A stretch of 64,000 nucleotides of DNA from Riptortus pedestris (lineage: Eukaryota; Arthropoda; Insecta; Hemiptera; Alydidae): contig CM032232.1 in NCBI GenBank assembly GCA_019009955.1, forward strand, positions 49,626,501 through 49,690,500, in the 5' to 3' direction. This document shows positions 47,880-58,271 of this stretch, piece after piece (the first letter of the stretch is position 1; every line of letters starts with the position of its first letter). The notes beneath the pieces were generated by a model that saw only the letters and a program-made list of their open reading frames with translations, did no database searches and was not told where the DNA came from. The translations under genes and the position numbers were made by a program.

Positions 47880-48851
47880 TAGGAGGTGAAGATTCAAAAA
47901 TGGATAGAAGCCAATGAAGACATCTTAGCACACAGCATAATTTATTTTAATTAGATATTAATTACTCAGAAAACAAAATGAAAACTCGTAGAAAATAAAA
48001 TATATAGCTTGCTTTCCACTTTCCTGCAATTCTTTATTTCAAAGTACTTACAATTTTTGTAGAATATTATGTAGGTAGTTAATCAATAAATCAAAGGTTG
48101 TAAGCATGAAGTGTTAAGACTAGTGAAAGTTTTTATTTAGTTCTTCTATTTGTTTGATTAAAAGAATAGCTTGTTGTTTTTTTCTTAAAATCACTCTATA
48201 TTAACTTCCTCATTTTAATAATATCAAGAGTATGGAGCTTTTATATTTCTGTAGTATATTTCAATGAGCTATAATCACTCATGTATATTTTTTCATTAAC
48301 ATATTCGTCTATCCCTTCTATCATATTTTTTTTTCTGTGATAAGATATTTAGTTACTCATCCTCTATTAAATGCAGTGCTTGACTTGTCTGGACCTTACA
48401 TGGGCTACTATGCCTGAGTGTTCGCAATACATGTATTATTTACTATAAAATGAAATTTGTATCAAATAAAATAAAACCGAACCATGTTATGTACAGGAAA
48501 AAATATAAAGTATTGTGCACCAAGAGCCTAAACACATTTTTGTATTAAAGAAATTAATTTTTTTTCTTCACATAACGCAGGACCATTTATTTCTATAAAC
48601 CCTAAAAAAAACCTTGCAGTAGAATAAGGCAAAATAAAAGAGTGCCTAAGGGAGCACTACATTATGTGTAAAGATGGCTAAAAAAGTTATTTTCAATTCT
48701 TATAAAACGAAAACCATAACACCCCAGACAGTTTTCAAACAGAGACTAACAACAAGCAAGTTTTAAAGAGCGCAAATCAAGCGCTCCAAATCAATCACTG
48801 AGAAGCTCTATTGATACCAATCTTGTACAAATGTGACCGAAGTCTTTCCTA
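47880..48851 (+). other. 3' flank of odorant receptor
   Basis: Probable 3' UTR and downstream flank. An AATAAA at 47994-47999, 115 bp after the stop, is a plausible polyadenylation signal. Nothing else recognised. Confidence 0.45.
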
Positions 48852-48940
48852 GTTTTAGCAGATTTTCCTTATGGAGAAATTGTTTTATCAGCTATTGGTG
48901 CGATTTTCAGAATAAAAGCGTTTCATGTAAAACTAAAAAT

Positions 48941-49231
48941 GGTGAAAGTGCATTTTAGTCCCCCCCCCCTTGATGGCGCACGATGATGACGGCGGCCATC
49001 TTGTTTTTCTAACACCGAGGGTGGGGGTTTTGTTTTTCTTACTTTATTTTTTTAACACTTTTTAAAATTTCCAAAATACGCCATCGGCGGTTAAAACCAG
49101 GGAGGGGGGTCATTTTAACTTAAATTTTGTTAACTCACCTAATTTGTTGGACCCTTAAAACAAGCAAGAAACAAGATGTCGCCAGTGACGTAACAAGATG
49201 GCGGCTAGGGGGACTAAAATGCACTTTAGCC
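48941..49231. mobile_element. 291-bp MITE with 8-bp target duplication
   Basis: About 24-bp inverted repeats (AAAGTGCATTTTAGTCCCCC core) and flanking direct repeats CTAAAAAT at 48933-48940 and 49232-49239. Inside, a second inverted pair of the type GCCATCTTGTT. An 8-bp duplication fits hAT- or P-type MITEs. Non-coding. Confidence 0.8.
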
Positions 49232-49307
49232 CTAAAAATCAAGTTTGTTAAAGGCTGAAATCAGACCGGAGGAGGGGATGGTTAATAGGAGGAGATAATC
49301 ATAATTC

Positions 49308-49424
49308 GCCTACGGCCGTACCACGTTGAACACACCTTCTCTTCAGATCACCAAAGTTAAGCAACGTCGGGCGTGGTTAGTACTTGGGTGGGTGACCGCC
49401 TGGGAAAACCACGTGTCGTTGGCA
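49308..49424 (+). rRNA. 5S rRNA-derived sequence (pseudogene or SINE head)
   Basis: Clear 5S rRNA homology from GCCTACGGCCGTACCACGTT to CGTTGGC. The internal promoter regions are recognisable (AAGTTAAGCAACGTCGGGC; GGGTGACCGCCTGGGAA). The part between, CACACCTTCTCTTCAGATCACC, is shorter than the usual 5S and mutated. No T run follows at the 3' end; about 60 bp of unrelated tail precede the resumption of the interrupted repeat. A functional 5S gene is unlikely; a retroposed copy or 5S-headed SINE is more likely. Confidence 0.75.
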
Positions 49425-49806
49425 TCCATTTATTCCAAATTAGCCATACTAGCATAAAGTGGGCGTAAATAATTAATAATCAACAAATCTCATTTCCTAT
49501 GAATCGGATTGAAAAATTGTATATGATTAGTCTTGTTGCGAATGCCAAGTTCTATAAACGTTGGACGTTTTATCTTAAGTGTTAACCGAGATTTTTAATT
49601 TTCATACTTCAGTAAACTCCTACTTTTAGTCATTGTACTTTAACAATAAGCTTATAGATAATGAAGTCTCATTCGAGGATTAAACACCAAATATTGTTTT
49701 AAACAGATCTCTACCAGATAAGATACAAACACGTTGCATGGTGACATCAATTAAGGTTTTATTGACCGGCCATTTATTCTACATCCATTTTAAAGAACGG
49801 CATATA

Positions 49807-51079
49807 CGTAGTAAGGTCCAAAAGTTTCCGGCCTGGGATAGAAGGAAAGGTGAAAGAAAAAAAAAATGGTTTTACTGTTTCTCAATATATTCTCCTCTAA
49901 GTTCAATACACTTATTACAACGCTTTGGCAACATTTCTTTACCATGAAAAAAATAATTTTCTTCTTTGTTAAAAAATGTTCTTCCACTGCTGCTTGGAGC
50001 TCTTCGTCGGTGTTAAATCGCCTTCCACGAAGGTCAGATTTTAACTTTAACTCGCTAGGGGCCAAGTATGGGCTGTAAGGTGGGTGAGAGATTTCTTGGA
50101 ATCCACAGTCCTTCACAGCGGCCTTGGAAATCAATGCTGTGTGGACAGGGGAATTGTCGTGAAGGAGGCGGAGGCCTCTGCTTAACTTCCCTCGCCTCTT
50201 CTCTTTAATGGCATCTCGTAACCGGTGAAGTAGGGCTGCATAATACTCACCATACATTGTGGTATTCCTTTCTTTAAAATCTATCAATAGTATTCCTTTA
50301 CAGTCCCAAAAAATTGTGGCCATTATCTTTTTTGTTGACTGCGTGACTTTTGCCTTTAAAGGAGGCGCTTCTCCTGGTCTTCTCCATTCCATGGACTCTC
50401 TTTTGCTGAGTGGGTCATAATATAGAACCATTGTCTCATCCCCAGTGACAATCGAGTCCAAAAAATTCTTTGGGTCGGCATTATACTCGCCTAAAAATTC
50501 ATTGCAGCAGTGAACTCGTTCCTGTTTTTCATGAGCTGAAAGTATTTTTGAAATCCATCTTGCACTAACTTTATTCATATGCAAATGTTCTTTGATGATC
50601 CTCAAAACACTTGTTTTTGAAAGCCCTAACCTCGCTGCTATTTCCTTGGTTTTCAGTCGTCGGTCAGACAGCAATTCAGATTCCACAAGTTGGATTGTTT
50701 CAGAAGTGACAGCTTCCAGTGGGCGACCGGGACGTGGGTCATCTTCTAGACTTTCTCTCCCTAACTTAAATAATTTTGCCCATTCTTTCACTGTGGAATA
50801 CGAGGGGGAGGACTGCCTGTATACACAATCCAAGCGCTCTTTAATTTGTGCAGGAGTAAGACCCTCTTTACAAAAGAATTTAATTACCGCACGGAACTCG
50901 AGTTTAAACATTGTAAAAATGGGGAGATTCCTTTAAGGCTGGACACTGACTGACAAGACTGAGGAAGTACGGGCGATGGGTATGGAGTGAGCAGGCATGG
51001 ACCTGCATAGGCGAGCAGGTCCCGGCACGTTTGAAGGAGGGCAAGCAGGACAGGCCGGAAACTTATGGACCTTACTACG
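49807..51079 (-). mobile_element. mariner element with both ends
   Basis: 1273 bp, the usual mariner size, bounded by near-perfect 28-bp inverted repeats (CGTAGTAAGGTCC at the left; complement ending at 51079) and TA duplications (49805-49806, 51080-51081). The transposase gene runs on the minus strand. One mismatch within the inverted repeats suggests a fairly recent insertion. Confidence 0.92.
49860..50911 (-). pseudogene. mariner transposase, frameshifted and altered at the active site
   Basis: Open from M at 50911, with an N-terminal helix-turn-helix pair (about residues 1-112, ending LGLSKTSVLRIIKEHL), then the DDE core: D158 in VTGDET, D252 in LHDNSPVHTA. At D+34 the expected Asp is Glu (PYLAPSE, E287), apparently through a small in-frame deletion that also removed nearby conserved residues. 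Near residue 320, at a T run, the reading frame slips: the homologous C-terminus is in another frame and ends at a TAA near 49868, while the open frame reads on through the inverted repeat. Cut-and-paste transposase family; this copy is probably inactive. Confidence 0.85.
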
Positions 51080-51081
51080 TA

Positions 51082-51689
51082 ACTCCGGTCTTAGAAGACT
51101 GCCAATAACTCAGGATTTGACAGCTTCTGTATTTCTCAAAAATACTGTAGTTGCATTAATTAGTAAGGGGCGAGTAAAAAAACTAAAATTTTACCGATAG
51201 CATGAAAACAAAATATATTTTCAATATTAGTAAATAGAGAAAGGAAAATTGCATTAGACTCCTGACTCAATGAGCTAAAATCTTCCTAGCAATGTGACGT
51301 CAGAAGAACGGTTGACCTTATGAAAACTAATTTTAGGGATGTCCGATAGTGTGAACTAATCTCCTAGCATCGAATCAAACATCGATTAATTATCACTCTT
51401 TGATAAACACTAGACTTTCTAACTGAAAAATACAGGTATTTTATTGTGTATTACTAACTACTACAAAGGTATCTATTCACACCATATAATGACAATTTGT
51501 TTTTTCAATAAGTAAATTTCCTTTCCCACGAACATTTATTAGAATATCCATTGAGTTCCCTTTATATTACTTGGATACAGCAATACTTTATAATACAAAA
51601 ATACGATTTACTGGAATTGTGTCATCTAAGCAGGTTTCCTTTTATCGGTGGGCAATGCTGTGGCAATTGGCGTTTAAGTACTGAATCTG
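51082..51689. other. Stretch without recognised features
   Basis: No supported gene or repeat between the mariner and a decayed family H copy. Confidence 0.45.
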
Positions 51690-52290
51690 AAATATATGGT
51701 TTTATTTAGACATATATAAGTAAGGAAGTAACTAAAGACTGAAAATTAAAAATTCGATTAATATTTGAGTGAGTGCAAAAAGTATTGAACAACAATTGTA
51801 GAAAATTATGTTTTGAACAAGATTGGTTATATGGGATTTTGTAATCTTGACTCATAAGAACAGAGATATTTCGGAATTTTTATTCAACCGTCCTCTAAAT
51901 TACTACTACTGTCTCGATTTCAGTTATTAACGAGGACTCCCTTCAGTTTTTACATAAATAATACGTTTCGGTATATATCTTTACTGCGATTGTTTAAATA
52001 AAAAAATTCGATCGGACTCATAATAATGGTATTATTTTGAATTCTTGATTTTACGCCTTCTTTTAAACCCTTCCTTCTCCGTGTCAGTTTTCAGCTATTA
52101 ATGGCTTGATTTTTAGTTTTACCGAGACGCTTAAATATGGAGTTTTTAAAGGATTAAAACAAGAATTGCGTCAGCAACAGTATTAACAAACACATATATA
52201 AATTTAAACTCACGTTAATTGTCTCATCTAGGCAGGGTCGACAGTTGATGGTATGTATTTCTAGAAAATCATGTCATGACAACTCAATAT
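51690..52290 (-). repeat. Strongly decayed family H copy
   Basis: Traces of the middle module (GATTTCAGTTATTAACGAGG; GAGATATTTCGGAATTTT) and of the 5' module (ATCATGTCATGACAACTCAAT). Among the oldest copies here. Confidence 0.45.
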
Positions 52291-52559
52291 CGAGCTTAGA
52301 TATACACAGATATGCATATGCTTATATATATTTTTATTATTTATATACATACAGTCATGCGCACGTTCCATTCCTGTCAAATCAGTACTGTATAGACGAT
52401 TTTAGGTTAAAAAATGAAGCTGGATTTAAGTAAAAACACAAATTTCAATTAGGTGAATATATAAATTTGCTGAATAAAACCCTGCGACCCATAGCTCTAC
52501 AAGACTAGTGGAGAAGAGGATCTATACAAGGAAGATTTATTTAATAATTTATGTAACTA

Positions 52560-55330
52560 AAATATAGATATATTACGGTTTAAAAAACGTAGATGACAAA
52601 TGTGTTAAGATTAAATGTAGTTAGGAATTTTTAGAGATCTGTTTAGATAAAAAGATATTTTCTAAATTTATATGTAATGCAATGATGAAAGTTACTATTA
52701 TGTTTACTCCATCATTTAAGGATTATAAAACTTTTTTATGTGTTTGGGTTAAAACAAAAGTTTTTAAATTAAGAAATTTATCAAAATTATAATTTATTAA
52801 ATAAAATTAATATGAATATTGACCAAAGTAATATTAATTGAAAATGGAAATTATAGATAAAAAAAATCATGAATGGTTTAGAGATAACAATACAATTATT
52901 TCAAAATGTTTCAATACAAGTTAAGGTTAAAATTTATAAGAAAGTATAAACATTTAATGAAGTTAAATAACCTGGAGGTATATGATGAAATTGGGGTTTT
53001 AAAGTGGGTGAGAAGTTAACAAACAAAGACATTCCAAATAAAGTTGTGGAGTTTTTTTCCTTACAGCTTTAAGTTTAACTTTTAAAACCATTTAATAAAT
53101 AGCATGTTTAGAATTTAGAATTTGTATTTAATAAGTCTTATATAATAGAAGGCAATATAGATAAAATTTGTCATAATATAATTAATTTAATTCTCACAAT
53201 TACTGGGAAGAAATTATAATAAAGTTCCTAAATACATAGGAATAGGTTTAATAATACAGTTAAATAAATTGGGAACATTTACAAACCAGTATCTAAAAGA
53301 TAATATTGAATTTGTTATATTAAAAGCGGATAAATGAAATAAAACTTATTTTATGAATGGATGATAATAATGAAAAAATTTGCAATATTTTGCAAATTAG
53401 AAGCATGTTCAGAGGTAGGGATGATGTTTCAACAGAAGTTGTCCAGTCAGAGGTTAAAGCATTTGTTAAACAATTAATTAACGACAAATATATAAAGGAA
53501 AATGAAGGTAAATACATTGTGAATGACAATAGCATACTTCCTTCCATTTATGGTTTAGTAAAAGTCCACAAAAGAAGCATAACCCTTTATGCCCTAAACT
53601 GGCTTTGAATCCCCAACACATAGATAGACTAGCTAAATGGTTAGAAAAAGATATTAAAGAATTAAGTAACAATAATCCACTTGATCTTAAAAATCAAATC
53701 ACCAATAAACTTCCAACAGGAAGTTGATCTACTAATACTAATACTCTAAACAAGCAAACTCAAGAAGAAATGATTAATAATAAATGAAAAAGGGACAATG
53801 AAGATCAAAACTTGAGTAGTTTAGACAAAAACATTAAATTATTTAATAATAATACAGGAAGATGGAAAGAAAGACATTACAAGGAGGACCACATGAAAGG
53901 ATACCAAATTAAAACAAATATTATTCAATAGATTTATTAAAAACCTGATGATAGAGAATGTTATAATAATACACAACAAACATATTCAAAATAAAAATAA
54001 ATTCCTTGAGAAGAATTGTATGAATAATAAAGTGAGGATAAATGTAAGGTTTATACCCATTAAGTACCACCTAACGATAGAATAAAAGTAGGAGCAAATT
54101 GTAAAAATGTTGGAATTCCGTCATGTAAATATGACAATAAAATTGAAAATAAGTCACTAACGAAGTGTCTGAGTAAACTAAGTAGATTTCCCTCGTGATG
54201 TTTTACTATAGATAAATCTATATACTGGTAACACTTAACACCATCGTGAATAAATACAAATGGTAATGAGAAATCTTTCAGTAAATTTTAATAACCTCCC
54301 AACAGAAAGCGTCTGAATTGTGAACAAAAAGGTCTGCCAACCTCTAGAGCTGAACAGATAGATAGAAATATTCTTCATGCAAAGAAAAACACTTACTGAA
54401 TATAACATATTGATTTCATTGAAAACTATTTACTATATCTATTATTGTAATTTATAATGAATCAGAATAATTTTTATCTCAATCGCTCAAATTTTAGTAG
54501 TCCAAGAACTTAAGACGGGAAGGATCAACAGAACATATTTGCATGTATCTCGTATAATAAAGTTATCTTGAAATCAACATGTGGCTTCGAATAAAGTGGT
54601 TTAATATATAACAGAGTATTGTTTAGGTGATATTAGTAGAAGTGGGGGTTTGCTGAAGGCTGAAAACTGGAAAATACAAGTATCTCAGTTTATATTCAAG
54701 GTAGAGAATAAATGTTTATCACAATATTTATACAGATTTAATTTAAATTCGCGTCATGAGTACGACCTCAATAGCTGATTTCTCTTAAAAAAGATCTGCT
54801 AGAATTAGCAGAATAGAATATAAATTAGAAAAAAGTAATACAAAACAAATATTTATAAAATTAGATATGACTGCAATGTAGCTTATATCGGTGAATCTGG
54901 CCATTTATTAAAAAATGTAAACAAACATGTGAGTGAAAAGCATAGATAACAAATAAGTATCAGACCGCCATGTCTGAGCATGCAGTAAAAAAATCACAAC
55001 TTTAATTTTATAATCTGTAAATTTTGGATAGGGAAAAACAACACATGTAATATTAAAATAAAAGGAAATATGTGCTTAGCAGAAAATAAGAAAAAAAAAT
55101 AAGATATTTAAAAAATAGTTATAAAAACTATTCAGACAAATCACAGGCTAAATTTTTTTAAATAATTCTCTGTAATTGCTAATTTATAAATCAGACTTAC
55201 TAGAGTTAATTAATATCAAAACTACTGGTCTTAATACAAAAATAAAAAGAGTAGAATTGCCAGTTGTAAATATGCATAGGCGAGTATGGTTAATCTTAAG
55301 GTAGGTTAATTTACTATAATTGCCCAATTC
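52560..55330 (+). pseudogene. Penelope-like retroelement, heavily decayed
   Basis: Fragments in changing frames look like a Penelope-like element: near 53520 LPSIYGLVKVHK matches the YGLPKIHK motif of that reverse transcriptase, and near 54860 CNVAYIGESGHLLKNVNKHV resembles its GIY-YIG endonuclease. Very AT-rich, many stops. A family H copy is nested at 54151-54803, between the RT and endonuclease parts. Confidence 0.5.
54151..54803 (-). repeat. Diverged family H copy nested in Penelope-like relic
   Basis: 3' end (GAGTAAACTAAGTAGATTTCCC), long-form extension, part of the middle module, then directly the last part of the 5' module (GCGTCATGAGTACGACCTCA). No (TA)n; internal deletion near 54745. 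Confidence 0.7.
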
Positions 55331-55980
55331 ACTTGATTTTAATAAAGAAATGCTAAAATAATTTTAGCTATTTATGTAAATGAGGACAACTATTGTATAA
55401 TGTATTACCGTAAACACGATGTTTGATTATAAAATGAAGCTGAATGTAAGTAAAATAAATATTAATACAGTGTAAGGTATTTTTATCTAACACAATTATT
55501 TTTAAATTTGTATAGAAATGCCTTCTTAAGAAACAATGTAGACACTCTAAACGTGTCTGGGATTAAATAAATGTGAATATGTGACTGAAATTATTTTCCT
55601 GACCTATAATGTCACAAAAAACTATTAGAAACAATAGGCAGTCAGATTATAAATCTAATATGTGTGTGTGTGCTTTTATTACCAGAGTGTATTTTTAATA
55701 TTACTACCCGAGCGTGCTAGTAGCCTATTGCTAGTAGAAAACTGGTAGTCTAACGAGTAAATGTGACTGCCAGGTCTTCAGGATGACTAACAGATTTGTC
55801 CCCAGGAAAGCATACTGCTGGTGTGATTTGATCACTGGCCTCTTCTGCTGTTATAATGAGATTCCTCAGACTAATGAGAACTCTTTTCAAGCCCTCCTTG
55901 GTTATCAGAGGGGGGGGGGATTGTAAGTTTAGTTGTGAACCACTGATCATCTAGAGATCATCAAGGTTTCAATGCCAACC

Positions 55981-55981
<1 letters not shown>
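55331..55981. other. Stretch without recognised features
   Basis: AT-rich. Contains a G run at about 55911-55919. No gene or repeat recognised. Confidence 0.4.

Positions 55982-55982
<1 letters not shown>

Positions 55983-56033
<51 letters not shown>
55983..56033. repeat. (TA)n microsatellite
   Basis: Pure TA tract, 20 bp before a family J start. Confidence 0.95.
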
Positions 56034-56038
<5 letters not shown>

Positions 56039-56052
56039 ATATTATCTATATA

Positions 56053-57050
56053 CTAGCTAAGGTACCTGGCTTCGCTCGGGAAACCATTTGAGGCTGTGTG
56101 TTGATATTTTTTTTTGTCGAGGTTTCAATGTTGACATCTACATTTCCCATCTTGGCATATTGTTTTTCTTTAAAGGTCAGGTAGGGGACTTATTGAATAG
56201 AAATTTTAATTTTGAAAAATAATTCCCAATCAATCCTACTCCACTGTTTGACTCACTGTGAATAATTCAAATCATAATCATGGATAGCATTTATTATAAT
56301 TCAATATCATCTGTATTGTACACATTCCCTGGCCAAAAGCCAAGCCGAGTACACATTGTGAGCTTAGTTATATACATAATGGTAAAACTGAGTAGAAAAT
56401 AATTCCAACATTTCACAGGAAATAAGTTAACATAATTAACTATGTAGCCTCTTGACAACTTCTGCTCCCGCTTGAGTGTTAGCAGCATTGCTTTATTTAA
56501 ATTATTTATTCAAAATATGAAAATTTTCTAATAATTTATATACCTGGTGTAAATAAATAACAGTGATACCCAAAAAATAATTTAATACATATTCTAAAAG
56601 CGAGGCGAGGGAAAGAGATTGTAGCCCTCTCTGCAACCTCAAATCATTTTGAGTTTAAATGCATATTGTCTTTTGTTATAATGACATTACTAAGTAACAT
56701 TAAATAGTTATAGCTTGTATATAGTAGTTTTACGAAATAAACAACTTTTGTCAAGTGCTTATTTGCCAAAAACCAAAATGAAACGAAATATCACGATTTT
56801 TAATTACAGGCCACTCTTATAACCCCCACTCCTATTCATCTCAGAGAATATAGTACAGCCTATAGTCTAAGTTGGGTTAGTATTAATATATAGACCAAGT
56901 TTCATAAAATTTGGTTCAGTAGTTCAGATAGGTGTAAAAAGGTAACAAACAGACACCAAAGCCACAAATTGCAGATAATCATGTCTATAACATGTATACA
57001 AAAATATATCGCGAAATTTTGAGAAAAAAATCAATGTACACATGAGGTTA

Positions 57051-57053
<3 letters not shown>
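56053..57053 (+). mobile_element. Family J element
   Basis: CTAGCTAAGGTACCTGGC start (hairpin mutated), one 300-bp unit at about 56730-56950, end GAGGTTATAATTATATA at a (TA)n tract (57055-57101). More diverged than the copies at 10-22 kb. Confidence 0.75.
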
Positions 57054-57102
<49 letters not shown>

Positions 57103-57105
<3 letters not shown>

Positions 57106-57563
57106 TAGAGCGTCGTTTATCCGAACTAATTGTGATCGCGCACGTTCGGATAATCGATTTGTTCGGATAACTAGTTTTTTTAAGAAAATAGGATAATTGT
57201 ATAAAACACTTTGTATTCATCATTACAATTACATAGTACATATTAAAATACATACTTCCGGCGCGCATGAACTGTTGTCTAGAACTGACCTGCAAAAAGA
57301 GTGGGAGAGGCGGAAGGGCTGACATCCCGCGTTTCCAGTCGCGGAGTAGACTTCCATTTCAGGGAAACAGAAAGAAGCTCTGATTCCCCGAACGGTAGGG
57401 CTCAGTCAGTCCCGCGAACACAAAAGGAGGGAACCCAGGCTTTTCCGTTCTGCTAAAAAGTTATTCACGCTCTAAACAAGGCATTGCTTCAAAGAATACA
57501 TATTCTTGAAATTTTCAACTTCTTCATTCTGTATATAATACAGCATGCAAATTGAAATATGTA

Positions 57564-57616
<53 letters not shown>

Positions 57617-57680
57617 ACAAAGCGCGTTCGGATAATTGACGTTTCGGATAATTGACGTTCGGATAAACGACGCTCTACTG
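57103..57680. mobile_element. pogo/Tigger-like MITE
   Basis: 578 bp bounded by CAGTAGAGCGTCGTTTATCC and its complement (24-bp inverted repeats), flanked by TA, inserted into a (TA)n tract. The subterminal TTCGGATAATTGACG motif is repeated at the right end. A pure A run of about 48 bp lies at about 57566-57613. Ends of this type are known from pogo-family elements. Non-coding. Confidence 0.8.
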
Positions 57681-57706
57681 TATATATATATATATATATA
57701 TATATA

Positions 57707-58037
57707 TGCGTGTGTGTGTGTTAACATAACATCAAAAACACACTTCAGTAGAATATAATATATACCCATATATATTATGCTTTAACACTCAAATAACCAC
57801 CAAACTACATGCTATATATCTATGTATGTATTATTAAACCCACATTTTTAGCATTTATATTCAATTGAGATAATATAATTTGTATCAATAACTAATTTCT
57901 TAAACTTAAGATTAATACATATTTATAATAGAATAAACATTTATATTCAATATAACATATATGTTATATGCACAAATATCTGTCTGAAAATAATGCTGTA
58001 AAAAGAATATAAAACATAAATATACTTTTTTCTTTTA
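57707..58037. other. Stretch without recognised features
   Basis: Short GT run, then AT-rich sequence. Nothing supported. Confidence 0.4.
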
Positions 58038-58258
58038 TTTATTTACATCCACTTTTTGTTACTATGGCTAATTGGGACGAGTTATCTACAGGTTACCCCC
58101 CTATTCTAGCCTGGGTGGAACTAAGGAATACATTTAATGAGTCTGTTACCAAATAAACTCCTATTGCCCTGGGCGGGAATCAAACTCGCTACTCTAGGTT
58201 TACCACACGAGATTAAGACCAACACCTCAACTCACATGGCCAACATGAGCCCCATAAA
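58038..58258 (-). mobile_element. tRNA-derived SINE, copy 1
   Basis: Minus-strand SINE: head GGGGCTCATGTTGGCCATG with A-box-like GGCCATGTGAGTTGAGG and B-box-like AGTTTGATTCCCGC, body with GGTAACCTGTA and CCAATTAGCCATAG, A/T-rich tail to the left. It abuts the TTAA of the piggyBac element. Confidence 0.75.
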
Positions 58259-58271
58259 TGTACTAATTTAA

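Larger units (their letters stand above)
48852..49610 (+). repeat. Old family H copy carrying a MITE and a 5S-derived insert
   Basis: 5' module remnant (TTTTAGCAGATTTTCC, 48855), middle-module pieces at about 48911-48940, 49232-49307 and 49490-49600. The gaps are filled by the elements at 48941-49231 and about 49308-49489. Confidence 0.6.

Noticed and set aside
49308..49424. Functional 5S rRNA gene
   Set aside because: Shortened and mutated 5' domain, no T-run terminator, single copy inside an interrupted repeat.
49866..50936. Plus-strand open frames over the mariner
   Set aside because: Antisense of the transposase gene.
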